Source: JBBTQX01 sp964366055 (lineage in GTDB: Bacteria; Patescibacteriota; Minisyncoccia; UBA6257; GWB1-50-10). Taken from it: a stretch of DNA of 31,820 nt. The stretch lies in NCBI GenBank assembly GCA_964366055.1, contig CAYISE010000007.1, positions 1-31,820 of the forward strand, read 5' to 3'. Within the stretch, counting starts at the first letter, position 1. Every line of letters begins with the position of its first letter. The notes under the pieces are model-generated. The model did not search any database, had not been told where the DNA came from, and was given only the letters and a program-made list of their open reading frames with translations. The position numbers and the translations under genes are program-made. Positions 14,277 through 21,659 of this stretch are shown one piece after another.

Positions 14277-15602
14277 ATGCCAAAACTTGAAGACGCTCCA
14301 AATTTAAATACTCCGGAATTATACCCCGGCGCATTGCAGGCAGATGTTAATGTTGAGAGAAAACCGGAGGGAGAACTTACTCCGGAGGAAACAAAAAATC
14401 CGGAATTATCGCCAGAAGAACAACTTAAAGAATTAGAGAGCGAAGCCGGAGCGAGACAACAAGAAATCGCCAGATTAACTGAATTAGTTGAGGGAACAAA
14501 AGCAGGATTAAACGAAGCTCGAGAAAAACTCGGTCTGCCTCCGACTGAAGAAGACCCGCCGAGCGTATTTTCAGAAAAAGATAAATTGGAAAAGTTCCAA
14601 GCCGAACAAGAAATGTTGGAGAAACGAAAAGAAGAACTCATTAGCCAACAGGAGAAAGAAAAAATTATATCCACTGCTAAAGTCGAGGATTTTGAAACCA
14701 AAGAAGGGAGCGAGGCAGTAGATGAAAAAATTGAAACAAAAATCTCAAGTATTGAAAGAACCTCTGAAGATGTCTCTCGTATTCTTAAAGAAATTGAACG
14801 TGAAACAACCTCTTTAGATTCGAAAGAAGCAGAATTTCTGAAACGCGCTCTGGAAGGAAAAACAGAAAAAGTAACCACAATCCTTGATAAATCAATATCT
14901 CTTCTTAAGGCGAATGAAACGCTCGCAAAAAAACTCATCGGAGAAGGAGCGGATCATAAAAAGGTTGCTCTTTCAAAACGTATCGGAAAAGTTTTGGGTG
15001 GAGGATTAGGAGCGGCGCCAGGTGCTCTCATCGGAAACCCAATTTTATCAGCAATTGGGGCAAGTTTCGGATCAAGAATTGGAGAAAATATAGCCCTCAA
15101 AATTCACGCATACAAAGAAAGGATGAATCGGGAAAGAAAAATAGAGGAAAAAAACGAGCTCCTCGCGGAAAAGAAAGAGATTATTAAAGAAAAAACAACT
15201 CGCTTCAAAGAAAATCTTCAGTCCCTTGAACTTGCAAGCGCGCCTGCGGATGTGATTGAAAGAATGCAAGAGAAAGGCGCAGAAACGCACATCCAAGAAC
15301 TTGAACAAATTACCAAGGAATCAGAAAGCGCTTTTGAAGAATTTGAAGCAAAGTATCCGCATCTCGCCGTAGTGCTTGAGGCGGGAGTTCACTTTGGCAT
15401 GGACACAGCGCTCCACGGACTGCATCTTGTAGGAGACGCGCTCATGGTGTTTATTGGTATCGCGGGTGGGGCGGGAATTGCGGAAAAAGTATCAAAGAAT
15501 CTCATTCAATTCGCACACTCGGCAAAAGATAAAATTAGTAAAATGGTCGAAAAATTCGGAAAGGAAAAACCGCAATCCGTTCCCGAACTAAGTACCGCAT
15601 AA
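14277..15602 (+). CDS. Coiled-coil protein with a glycine-zipper-like membrane segment, 441 aa
   Basis: Not recognised. The first 230 residues are acidic, Glu/Lys-rich and strongly coiled-coil in appearance. At about residues 237-275 there is a Gly/Ala-rich amphipathic region (KVLGGGLGAAPGALIGNP), resembling glycine-zipper sequences of pore-forming or membrane-inserting proteins. A second charged coiled coil follows, then a hydrophobic segment near residues 380-400 (LHLVGDALMVFIGIAGGAGI) and a basic tail. The overall plan (coiled coil, Gly-rich segment, coiled coil, membrane helix) echoes the 859-aa protein upstream. There is no SD. A promoter with correct spacing lies immediately upstream. 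Confidence 0.7.
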   Translation: MPKLEDAPNLNTPELYPGALQADVNVERKPEGELTPEETKNPELSPEEQLKELESEAGARQQEIARLTELVEGTKAGLNEAREKLGLPPTEEDPPSVFSEKDKLEKFQAEQEMLEKRKEELISQQEKEKIISTAKVEDFETKEGSEAVDEKIETKISSIERTSEDVSRILKEIERETTSLDSKEAEFLKRALEGKTEKVTTILDKSISLLKANETLAKKLIGEGADHKKVALSKRIGKVLGGGLGAAPGALIGNPILSAIGASFGSRIGENIALKIHAYKERMNRERKIEEKNELLAEKKEIIKEKTTRFKENLQSLELASAPADVIERMQEKGAETHIQELEQITKESESAFEEFEAKYPHLAVVLEAGVHFGMDTALHGLHLVGDALMVFIGIAGGAGIAEKVSKNLIQFAHSAKDKISKMVEKFGKEKPQSVPELSTA

Positions 15603-15611
15603 ATCATTATT

Positions 15612-15833
15612 ATGGATGAATCTAAAGAAAAAACGCCCTCTTCGGAGGAGAAACAAACAGAAGAAAATCCAAATGTAAAAACGCCTGAACAAGATGATAT
15701 TAAAATATACGAAAATTTCCAAGATAAAATGCTTTCCCTTTCAGACAGAACAATCCAAGCCCTTAATTCTCTCATAAAAATTACAGAGGAGGTGAAGTCC
15801 GAACTCGAACAAAAAGACAAAAAGGATGATTAA
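15612..15833 (+). CDS. Small acidic helical protein, 73 aa
   Basis: Not recognised. The sequence is highly charged (Glu/Lys) with a central helix around YENFQDKMLSLSDRTIQALNS-type heptads, and has no membrane segment or cysteine. It starts 9 nt after the 441-aa gene and overlaps the following small gene by 8 nt, which supports real translation of both. It resembles the next protein in composition and may be a partner or chaperone of the large coiled-coil proteins (inference). Confidence 0.55.
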   Translation: MDESKEKTPSSEEKQTEENPNVKTPEQDDIKIYENFQDKMLSLSDRTIQALNSLIKITEEVKSELEQKDKKDD

Positions 15834-16008
15834 AGAAGAAGATCAGAAGCCAACCCAAGATGAGGAGATTTTAAAAAACTTTGAAGAGATTGAGAGAGAA
15901 GCGATTGATCTTAAAAAGGCGCTTCTTGAGCTTCTTGATACAATCAAAGCAGAGCGAATAAAATTTAAAATCGAAAAAACAGAGGAGAGCAACAACGCCG
16001 AGGAGTAA
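15826..16008 (+). CDS. Small acidic helical protein, 60 aa
   Basis: Not recognised. It overlaps the preceding gene by 8 nt (ATGATTAA), a typical translational-coupling arrangement. It is charged throughout with a Leu-rich heptad region (AIDLKKALLELLDTIKAERI) that predicts a coiled coil. AAAAAGG lies directly upstream of the ATG but too close for a standard SD. After its stop, about 75 nt (16009-16084) precede the next start, with only a TAAAAT -10-like element visible. Confidence 0.5.
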   Translation: MIKEEDQKPTQDEEILKNFEEIEREAIDLKKALLELLDTIKAERIKFKIEKTEESNNAEE

Positions 16009-16084
16009 TGAATATATTAAATGGCTGAATGTTATCCCCAACTCCCCCTGGTGTTCACTCCACAAAGTGAGTAAAATAAAGACA

Positions 16085-16384
16085 ATGATTATTCCAGCCA
16101 TTCGAATACTTGTGGCCCAAAGCCCTTTTCTGGGACGGGAGAGAGCGGCCATTCTTGATCAATTTTTCGGCCTGACGGCCGCGGAGGAGATTGCCTGGCT
16201 TGATTTCTTGAATGTCAATCCAATTTTTTTTGATGAACTGGCGGATGAATTTCGTGCGTTGAAGCGCGCGGCCCAAGAGAACGATACGGCGTATCTTGAA
16301 CGAAAATTAAAAGAACTCAAGGAGGCAATCCGCGTTGCGCGCGAGGCGGAAGAAGCGGTCGTTGTTATGTCATCGCGAAAATAG
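16085..16384 (+). CDS. Small helical protein, 99 aa, unknown function
   Basis: Not recognised. ATG 16085 is preferred because a TAAAAT ends 7 nt upstream, matching the leaderless arrangement elsewhere in the window; GTG 16067 is an alternative giving 105 aa. The protein has a moderately hydrophobic N-terminal helix (IIPAIRILVAQSPFLGRERA). Amphipathic helices rich in Ala, Glu and Arg follow (FFGLTAAEEIAWLDFL, ELADEFRALKRAAQ), then a charged coiled coil. There is no signal peptide or catalytic motif. The next gene starts 2 nt after its stop. Confidence 0.55.
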   Translation: MIIPAIRILVAQSPFLGRERAAILDQFFGLTAAEEIAWLDFLNVNPIFFDELADEFRALKRAAQENDTAYLERKLKELKEAIRVAREAEEAVVVMSSRK

Positions 16385-16386
16385 GT

Positions 16387-19300
16387 ATGAAAAACAAACA
16401 AGAGCAAGAGTTCCCGTATTACGGCGATATCCGGAGGGAGTACGATGATGAAAAAAGAAAAGAGGAAGGGGAAACAATAGAGGGAGAGAAAACAACAAAA
16501 TGGAAAGATCGTTTGGGACAGGTGTTCGAGACGACTCAAGAGTTTTTTAAGGAAGATGTGCCGGCGGGAGTGAGGATGCTAGTAGAAATAATGGAGAAAT
16601 TACCCGGCGCCGTTGCGGGGGCGGGTCAAACTGTTATAGAGAAAGTTCCCGAATTTGCCGCGAATGTCCCGGAATTTTTGCGACAAACGCCCAGAGTGGC
16701 GAAGGCAATTATACGGAGCGGTCTTATCTTTGGAATATTGAGTGTTGGTCAGGGAATTCTTCCTAATGTTGCGGAAGCGGCTCCTGACGATAAAGATGAA
16801 ATAGAAGCGACGTTTGACGAAGACAGATTTAATTATCTGAAAGATGGCTATCTTCAAACGCTTGAGTGGGAGGTAGAGGTCGCGAAAGCCCGACTGCGAG
16901 AGGAAAATACTCCCGAAGCGCTTCTCAGCGCCTACGCGGATTTACAGAACTATCTGGAAGGAGAGCATTTCTATCAGGGACAAAACTATAAAGTGTCGGC
17001 GCCGGAATTAGTCCGGTTGGGAGTGATTACAAAAGAACAAATGCCCGAGGTGCGGGGCGTGCTTGAGGGCGCGCAGAATATACTGAACGCGATAAGAGAA
17101 AAGGCCTTCGGCGCGATGGTGGAGAAATATCCGGATCTTAAAGCCCACGCGGGGAAAACCGCCTTGCGAGGCGTGGCGCGCGAAGATGCCGAACAGCAGG
17201 GGTTCGCTCCCACCGAAGAAGGATTTTTGAAATTATGCTTCAGCCGATCCTTGCGTGTCGTGAACGGGATGAATCATTATTTAAATTCGGAGCACAATAA
17301 ATCAGAAATTCGCGGAGACCGGCTTACTCCTCCCGTGCGAGAGTTCCTCGTCCATTATCTGACCCGGGGAGGGTTTGAGATGGGACGGGTGGGTTCCGTA
17401 AAGGACGCGAAGAAGGCGGTGGATGCCATTCTTGAGAGTTACTGGAACTTCCTCGGGGAAAGCGGGAGCAAGGCCGAGACGGAAAAAATCAGAAAAAAGG
17501 TCTTGGGCGACGCGGAGGGAAAACTCACCAACCTCTTCGAAAAGTATCCTGGGTATAAACCCGCCCCCGGCAACATTGAACTGATACTGCTTTATATTTT
17601 AGGAAATCTTCCCCAAGGCGAGGAGTTTATGCTCTCGCGCATTCCGACGCCAATGCCAAGTTTGGAACCGCAAAAACTGAGGATAGAACCGCTTCAAATT
17701 AAAATATCAACTGCTGAATACCCGGTGGAAAAACCACTGCCCGTGGAACTGCGAATGGATACGGAGGCCGTCCGGGCCTTCGCGGCGGGCATGCGCGATA
17801 TTGATTGGGACGCGCTCGGGCGGGATTTGAAAGATGTATTTCATACTGAAAGTCTTCGTGAGGCGCTGGGCGGGCAGATTCAAGATCTCAAGGGATTTAT
17901 CGGGAACGGGGACATTGCCTTTTTGGATTTTATTGATACGAAAGGCCAAGAAGCGTCCAGCGCTTTTAATCTCAAGGATCTTTTGGTCACGAAAGGACCC
18001 AAGGATTTTGAACAGTTTATGCAAGACCACCACATCAAGAATGGAGAGCCCAAGAATGTGATGGTAGGAGGAAAACCGTTTACATTAACCGCTACTCATG
18101 GGCAGGAAAAGATGGAGGGAAAGAAAAAAAGCACGATGATTATTGAGTTGCGCGATCAAAACACGGGGTACACGATTGTGTTTGAGGCGATGAACGAAGA
18201 ACAACCGATAAATGAATCCGGCATCGTGACCGCGAATTACGGGCGCGTCGCTATGGGAACTCCCGATGGCAAGTGGGGCGTGTGGGGCGACGGGAGGTAT
18301 TCGTTTGACCATGAGAATAAACTCGTGGTGGGGGATTTCAATCTCGGAGTGCGCGCCGGGGAAAATGCCGTGTTTCTTGAGGGGGTGGGCGTGGATTTCT
18401 TCACGGGGTTTTTCAAGTACGATAAAGTCAATCCTTCGGAAAGCGTGCTCACGCTTCGCGACGGCGGCACGATGAAACTGGGAGAAATTTTTAAAAGCGG
18501 AGGAAATTTGTGGAAGGCCTATCGCACCTTTTTGGGAGCACTTTCGGAGCAAAGCGCCCTTGAGTTTGGCGCAAGAATTGGGCCCTTTGAAGCGGCGGCG
18601 AAGTTCACAAAATCGGAGCTGGCAAGCGGATTGCTTCGCACAAAAGAGGGGCTCTCTTTTGAGGTGAAGAATGTAAAAGCGCAAAAAAAAGAAAGGGCGC
18701 GGGGAGGCCTGACCGCGGAGCGTTTTACGGTTGGTTTAGAAAAACCGGGAGTTTGGTTTGTTTTTGAGAGTAATGCTCTCCGGCTTGATTCGGATGAAAA
18801 CGGCAAGTCTTTTACGTGGAAAGCCAACGGCAAGGAGGTGTTGCGATTTGAGTCCACGGTAGCGAGAGATCAACTCCTTCATCCTTCTCGCGACCCCGAG
18901 AGTCCCGCCGGGAAGGTCTACGTCGCGCTGGCACGTCTTTGGAAAGCGGTGCCAGGGCTTTTAGGGAAGGGAATTGAGGAGGGCAAGGGCAATGTGAGTG
19001 AGTCACTCCGCGACGTATGGGTGCGTGAGTTAGAAAGCATCCTTGATGCCCTGCCGCTGGAGACGACGCTCACGGTGAATTTTGGCAATATTTTTGAGAC
19101 GGCTCGCGGAAGTAAGACGGCGGAAGAGGTTCAGGAACTGGGGAAGGGATTGGGATTAGAGGGAAGTGGGGAGCTCACACTTCGGACTGAGGATTTCAAA
19201 CAAATCCACTCCTTTATTCAGCGCGCGAATAAACTTTCTCGCGAACAGCCGGCTGATGAGGCGGGAGTGGCGGCGAAGAAAGAGGCAAAGGCGCAGCTCT

Positions 19301-20202
19301 TACGGGAGGTCATTAATTTTAGTTCTCTGAAATTAACCGGTTTGCCGGCGGAGATAATGCTGAAGCAAACAGTCGCGAATATCATCGGGATTGAAGCGGA
19401 CGAATTGCGCGAGGCCAAGCGCGGTCTTCTTATAGCCTGGGATTCTAAAATGCGCGGCAATGTGAACATGAAAGATATCTACGCCCAGTGGACCGAACTT
19501 GATGAAAATGGGAAATTAGTCCTTGCGGCTGGACTTGAACGTCTGGGCGTTAACCCTTTCAATAAGTCCGCGGAAACGGCAGAAGTATACGCGGTCATGA
19601 CCTCCCTCAAGATAAAGGCGGGCGTGCTCATTGAACAAAAAGTGGGGGACGACATTACCGTACGGTATGGAGGTGAAATAATTGCGCGGGTGCCTATAAG
19701 TGAACTCGGCCTCTCCGCGAATAATATGCGATCCATTATCCCGATGGGAAGAATTGAAATAGGCGGTAAGATTATCCCCTCCGCGTTTCTTATGGTGGAC
19801 GCAAGTTATAAGGATAATGTGCGCGTCAGCGTTATTCTCCAGCCATCGTTTGTTCTGCCTGAAGAAGGAACGGATATCATAAAGCCAGGAGTTATGGTAG
19901 GAGCGGAATTGGAGTTTAAGAAAGAACTTTTGGGCGTTGAGGTGGAGGCGAAAGTGGCAACGCCTGATGTGACGGTGCCGGTGGTGGGCGCCTGGGCAGA
20001 AGCGGGGGTTCGCTTTTACGACCCATTTTTTGGGGGAGAGTTTACCGTAAAGGCAGTGAATAAATTATCTCCTTGGGAACAGGTATTTTGGAAAGCAGCG
20101 TATAAGTATCCAGTAAGTGAAACCGCCACCATTCAAGTTGAGGCGGCTTTTGACGGGAAAACGGGCCCAAGAGTGGCGGTGGGCGCCGCTGTTAAACTTT
20201 AG
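16387..20202 (+). CDS. Giant protein with internal hydrophobic export-like segment and beta-rich C-terminal half, 1271 aa
   Basis: Not recognised. The first 110 residues are charged and helical. A hydrophobic segment at about 116-133 (IIRSGLIFGILSVGQGIL) ends in NVAEAA-P, which looks like a signal-peptidase site with an unusually long N-region. The next 350 residues are helical (for example LEWEVEVAKARLREENTPEA). From about residue 550 the sequence becomes beta-rich, with alternating hydrophobic residues (YTIVFEAM, GVDFFTGFFKYD, ERFTVGLEKPGVWFVFE). The last 250 residues read like successive amphipathic strands (VRVSVILQPSFVL, VGAELEFKKELLGVEVEAKV, TIQVEAAF, VAVGAAVKL). This resembles an outer-membrane barrel or a long beta-helix, although a patescibacterium is expected to lack an outer membrane. 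It is the last of six co-directional genes; murB follows at 24 nt. Confidence 0.7.
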   Translation: MKNKQEQEFPYYGDIRREYDDEKRKEEGETIEGEKTTKWKDRLGQVFETTQEFFKEDVPAGVRMLVEIMEKLPGAVAGAGQTVIEKVPEFAANVPEFLRQTPRVAKAIIRSGLIFGILSVGQGILPNVAEAAPDDKDEIEATFDEDRFNYLKDGYLQTLEWEVEVAKARLREENTPEALLSAYADLQNYLEGEHFYQGQNYKVSAPELVRLGVITKEQMPEVRGVLEGAQNILNAIREKAFGAMVEKYPDLKAHAGKTALRGVAREDAEQQGFAPTEEGFLKLCFSRSLRVVNGMNHYLNSEHNKSEIRGDRLTPPVREFLVHYLTRGGFEMGRVGSVKDAKKAVDAILESYWNFLGESGSKAETEKIRKKVLGDAEGKLTNLFEKYPGYKPAPGNIELILLYILGNLPQGEEFMLSRIPTPMPSLEPQKLRIEPLQIKISTAEYPVEKPLPVELRMDTEAVRAFAAGMRDIDWDALGRDLKDVFHTESLREALGGQIQDLKGFIGNGDIAFLDFIDTKGQEASSAFNLKDLLVTKGPKDFEQFMQDHHIKNGEPKNVMVGGKPFTLTATHGQEKMEGKKKSTMIIELRDQNTGYTIVFEAMNEEQPINESGIVTANYGRVAMGTPDGKWGVWGDGRYSFDHENKLVVGDFNLGVRAGENAVFLEGVGVDFFTGFFKYDKVNPSESVLTLRDGGTMKLGEIFKSGGNLWKAYRTFLGALSEQSALEFGARIGPFEAAAKFTKSELASGLLRTKEGLSFEVKNVKAQKKERARGGLTAERFTVGLEKPGVWFVFESNALRLDSDENGKSFTWKANGKEVLRFESTVARDQLLHPSRDPESPAGKVYVALARLWKAVPGLLGKGIEEGKGNVSESLRDVWVRELESILDALPLETTLTVNFGNIFETARGSKTAEEVQELGKGLGLEGSGELTLRTEDFKQIHSFIQRANKLSREQPADEAGVAAKKEAKAQLLREVINFSSLKLTGLPAEIMLKQTVANIIGIEADELREAKRGLLIAWDSKMRGNVNMKDIYAQWTELDENGKLVLAAGLERLGVNPFNKSAETAEVYAVMTSLKIKAGVLIEQKVGDDITVRYGGEIIARVPISELGLSANNMRSIIPMGRIEIGGKIIPSAFLMVDASYKDNVRVSVILQPSFVLPEEGTDIIKPGVMVGAELEFKKELLGVEVEAKVATPDVTVPVVGAWAEAGVRFYDPFFGGEFTVKAVNKLSPWEQVFWKAAYKYPVSETATIQVEAAFDGKTGPRVAVGAAVKL

Positions 20203-20225
20203 AGGCGGAACATTTTGCCGCTATC

Positions 20226-21176
20226 GTGAGCGACACCTGCGCCGTGGTCAAGTTCCGGAAAAATGTCAGCATCGCCCCGCTTGCCACCTTCAAAATTGGC
20301 GGGCGGGCCGAGTATTTTTATGAGGCGAGAACACCGGAGGATTTAATCCGCGCGATTGATTTGGCAAAAAAATTAAGAATGCCATTTAGGGTTTTCGCCG
20401 GCGGGAGCAATGTGGTTTTTCCCGAGGGGCAATTAAAAGGCCTCTTAATTCGTTTTTTGGGCGGAAAGATTTCAACGAAAGGGAAGAGATTTATCGCGGA
20501 GGCCGGTGTTCCTCTGGAGAAGATTATTAAAAAATCAATCAGTATGGGCTTGAAGGGATTGGAGACCCTCTCCGGCATTCCGGGAAGTTTGGGCGGGGCA
20601 GTGGTGGGCAACGCCGGCGCCTACGGCCATTCCATTTTCGAATTGGTGAGGCGGGTGGAAATTTGGGAGCCGTTTGGTGCCGCTCTGGGCGGGCGACGGA
20701 GGCGATGGCTCAAAAATTCGGAGTGCCATTTTACATATCGTGAAAGTATTTTCAAACACAAACCCTATCTGGTTCTACGGATAGAACTCGGTTTCAAAAA
20801 AGGAAATAAATCACGGCTCAAAAAAATTTCCCAAGATATCATCAAGACGCGGGAGAAAAAATATAAACCCGGTCTCAAATGCCCCGGCAGTTTTTTCAAA
20901 AATGTTCTAGTGAAAGATATCCCCGGAGAATCGTTGAGATACATTGATAAGAAAAAAATTGTGGAGGGCAAGGTCCCGGCCGGCTATCTTTTGGCGGAGG
21001 CCGGCGCGCAGGGGATGCGCCGGGGCGGCATCCGGGTGGCCGATTTCCACGGAAACCTGCTCATTAACGACGGCCGGGGAAGGGCGGCGGACGTGAAAAA
21101 ACTGGCCCGAATCCTGAAGAACAGAGTTTGGCGGAGATTCGGCATAAAACTGGAGGAGGAAGTGAGGTATTTCTAG
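20226..21176 (+). CDS. murB: UDP-N-acetylmuramate dehydrogenase
   Basis: FAD-dependent reductase that converts UDP-GlcNAc-enolpyruvate to UDP-MurNAc in peptidoglycan synthesis, in the cytoplasm. N-terminal APLATFKIGGRAEYF and the FAD-binding FAGGSNVVF are present, followed by LETLSGIPGSLGGAVVGNAGAYG. CHFTYRESIFK corresponds to the family YR-S-FK signature. PGSFFKN carries the catalytic Ser, and the C-terminal LEEEVRYF carries the catalytic Glu. The length of 316 aa suits a short (type II-like) MurB. GTG 20226 is the only start that keeps the conserved N-terminus; there is no SD. It may be transcribed with the 1271-aa gene upstream, but a strong promoter follows it. Confidence 0.93.
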   Translation: MSDTCAVVKFRKNVSIAPLATFKIGGRAEYFYEARTPEDLIRAIDLAKKLRMPFRVFAGGSNVVFPEGQLKGLLIRFLGGKISTKGKRFIAEAGVPLEKIIKKSISMGLKGLETLSGIPGSLGGAVVGNAGAYGHSIFELVRRVEIWEPFGAALGGRRRRWLKNSECHFTYRESIFKHKPYLVLRIELGFKKGNKSRLKKISQDIIKTREKKYKPGLKCPGSFFKNVLVKDIPGESLRYIDKKKIVEGKVPAGYLLAEAGAQGMRRGGIRVADFHGNLLINDGRGRAADVKKLARILKNRVWRRFGIKLEEEVRYF

Positions 21177-21179
21177 CAG

Positions 21180-21208
21180 TTGACAGAATTTTACATATAG
21201 TGTATAAT
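21180..21208 (+). promoter_or_regulatory. Full consensus promoter TTGACA-N17-TATAAT
   Basis: TTGACA at 21180-21185 and TATAAT at 21203-21208 are separated by exactly 17 bp, a perfect sigma-70-type consensus. The -10 lies in CATATAGTGTATAAT, identical to 5368-5382. Expected start of transcription is about 21215. Confidence 0.9.
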
Positions 21209-21214
21209 GCAACT

Positions 21215-21277
21215 AAAGGATAAGAGGTTTATTTGAGAGGCAATTTACATCAAGTAGGTTGCCTCTTTTATTTTTTG
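21215..21277 (+). ncRNA. Candidate about 60-nt small RNA or attenuated leader
   Basis: The consensus promoter would start RNA near 21215 and a terminator ends it near 21276. The RNA would contain a short purine-rich 5' part (AAAGGATAAGAGG) and the terminator hairpin. CCTCTT at 21263-21268 can pair either with the terminator arm or with AAGAGG at 21222-21227, so alternative structures are possible. It could be a stand-alone sRNA or a regulated leader for the downstream Clp genes. Confidence 0.5.
21236..21277 (+). terminator. Rho-independent terminator directly downstream of the consensus promoter
   Basis: An 8-bp stem AGAGGCAA (21236-21243) / TTGCCTCT (21259-21266) has a 15-nt loop and is followed by TTTATTTTTTG. 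It lies only about 20 nt after the predicted transcription start. Confidence 0.7.
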
Positions 21278-21300
21278 TTTAGTCCCTCTCCGAAATGGGC

Positions 21301-21306
21301 TATAAT
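21301..21306 (+). promoter_or_regulatory. TATAAT -10 box for the small membrane protein/Clp operon
   Basis: TATAAT ends 7 nt before the ATG at 21314. TTTAGT at 21278-21283 is a weak -35 at 17 bp. This would give a leaderless mRNA starting just after the upstream terminator. Confidence 0.5.
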
Positions 21307-21313
21307 GAGCTCA

Positions 21314-21658
21314 ATGGTTTTGATTTATTTAATCCGGCGGTTTTTCTATCGCATCTTTGATTTTTTGCGCCACTGGTATGTCAAAAGTTTAAAAATCTAC
21401 TCCAATTTCGTTCTGGACGAGCTCGTGAAGATTGACCGAGTGCTGGCTTGGCGCGTCAATCTGCGGTATCTCTTTCAGCCGCTTTACAAGGACTACTCCG
21501 TAATCGGCTACGGGCTGGGTTTTATCTTGAGATTTTTGCGCCTGGTCGGAACCGGTCTGATTTATCTTTTTATTTTCGCGCTGGCAATCCTGATTTACTT
21601 AGTATGGCTACTCATTCCCATTCTCATTCTCGGATGGATTTTAACTTCTGTTTTTTAA
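21314..21658 (+). CDS. Small membrane protein of unknown function, 114 aa
   Basis: Not recognised. The start ATG 21314 is chosen for its position 7 nt after a TATAAT. An in-frame ATG at 21305 and a TTG at 21233 exist, but the latter would translate the terminator hairpin. The N-terminal half is amphipathic and basic/aromatic (YLIRRFFYRIFDFLRHWYVK). The C-terminal half is strongly hydrophobic (GTGLIYLFIFALAILIYLVW and LLIPILILGWILTSVF), giving one long or two membrane helices. It ends 1 nt before the membrane-anchored Clp ATPase gene, so it is probably an adaptor or membrane partner of that protein (inference). Confidence 0.65.
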   Translation: MVLIYLIRRFFYRIFDFLRHWYVKSLKIYSNFVLDELVKIDRVLAWRVNLRYLFQPLYKDYSVIGYGLGFILRFLRLVGTGLIYLFIFALAILIYLVWLLIPILILGWILTSVF

Positions 21659-21659
21659 A

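Noticed and set aside
21233..21313. TTG start adding 27 residues to the small membrane protein
   Set aside because: It would translate the terminator hairpin and U tract. ATG 21314 fits the TATAAT spacing and the hydrophobic start of the protein.
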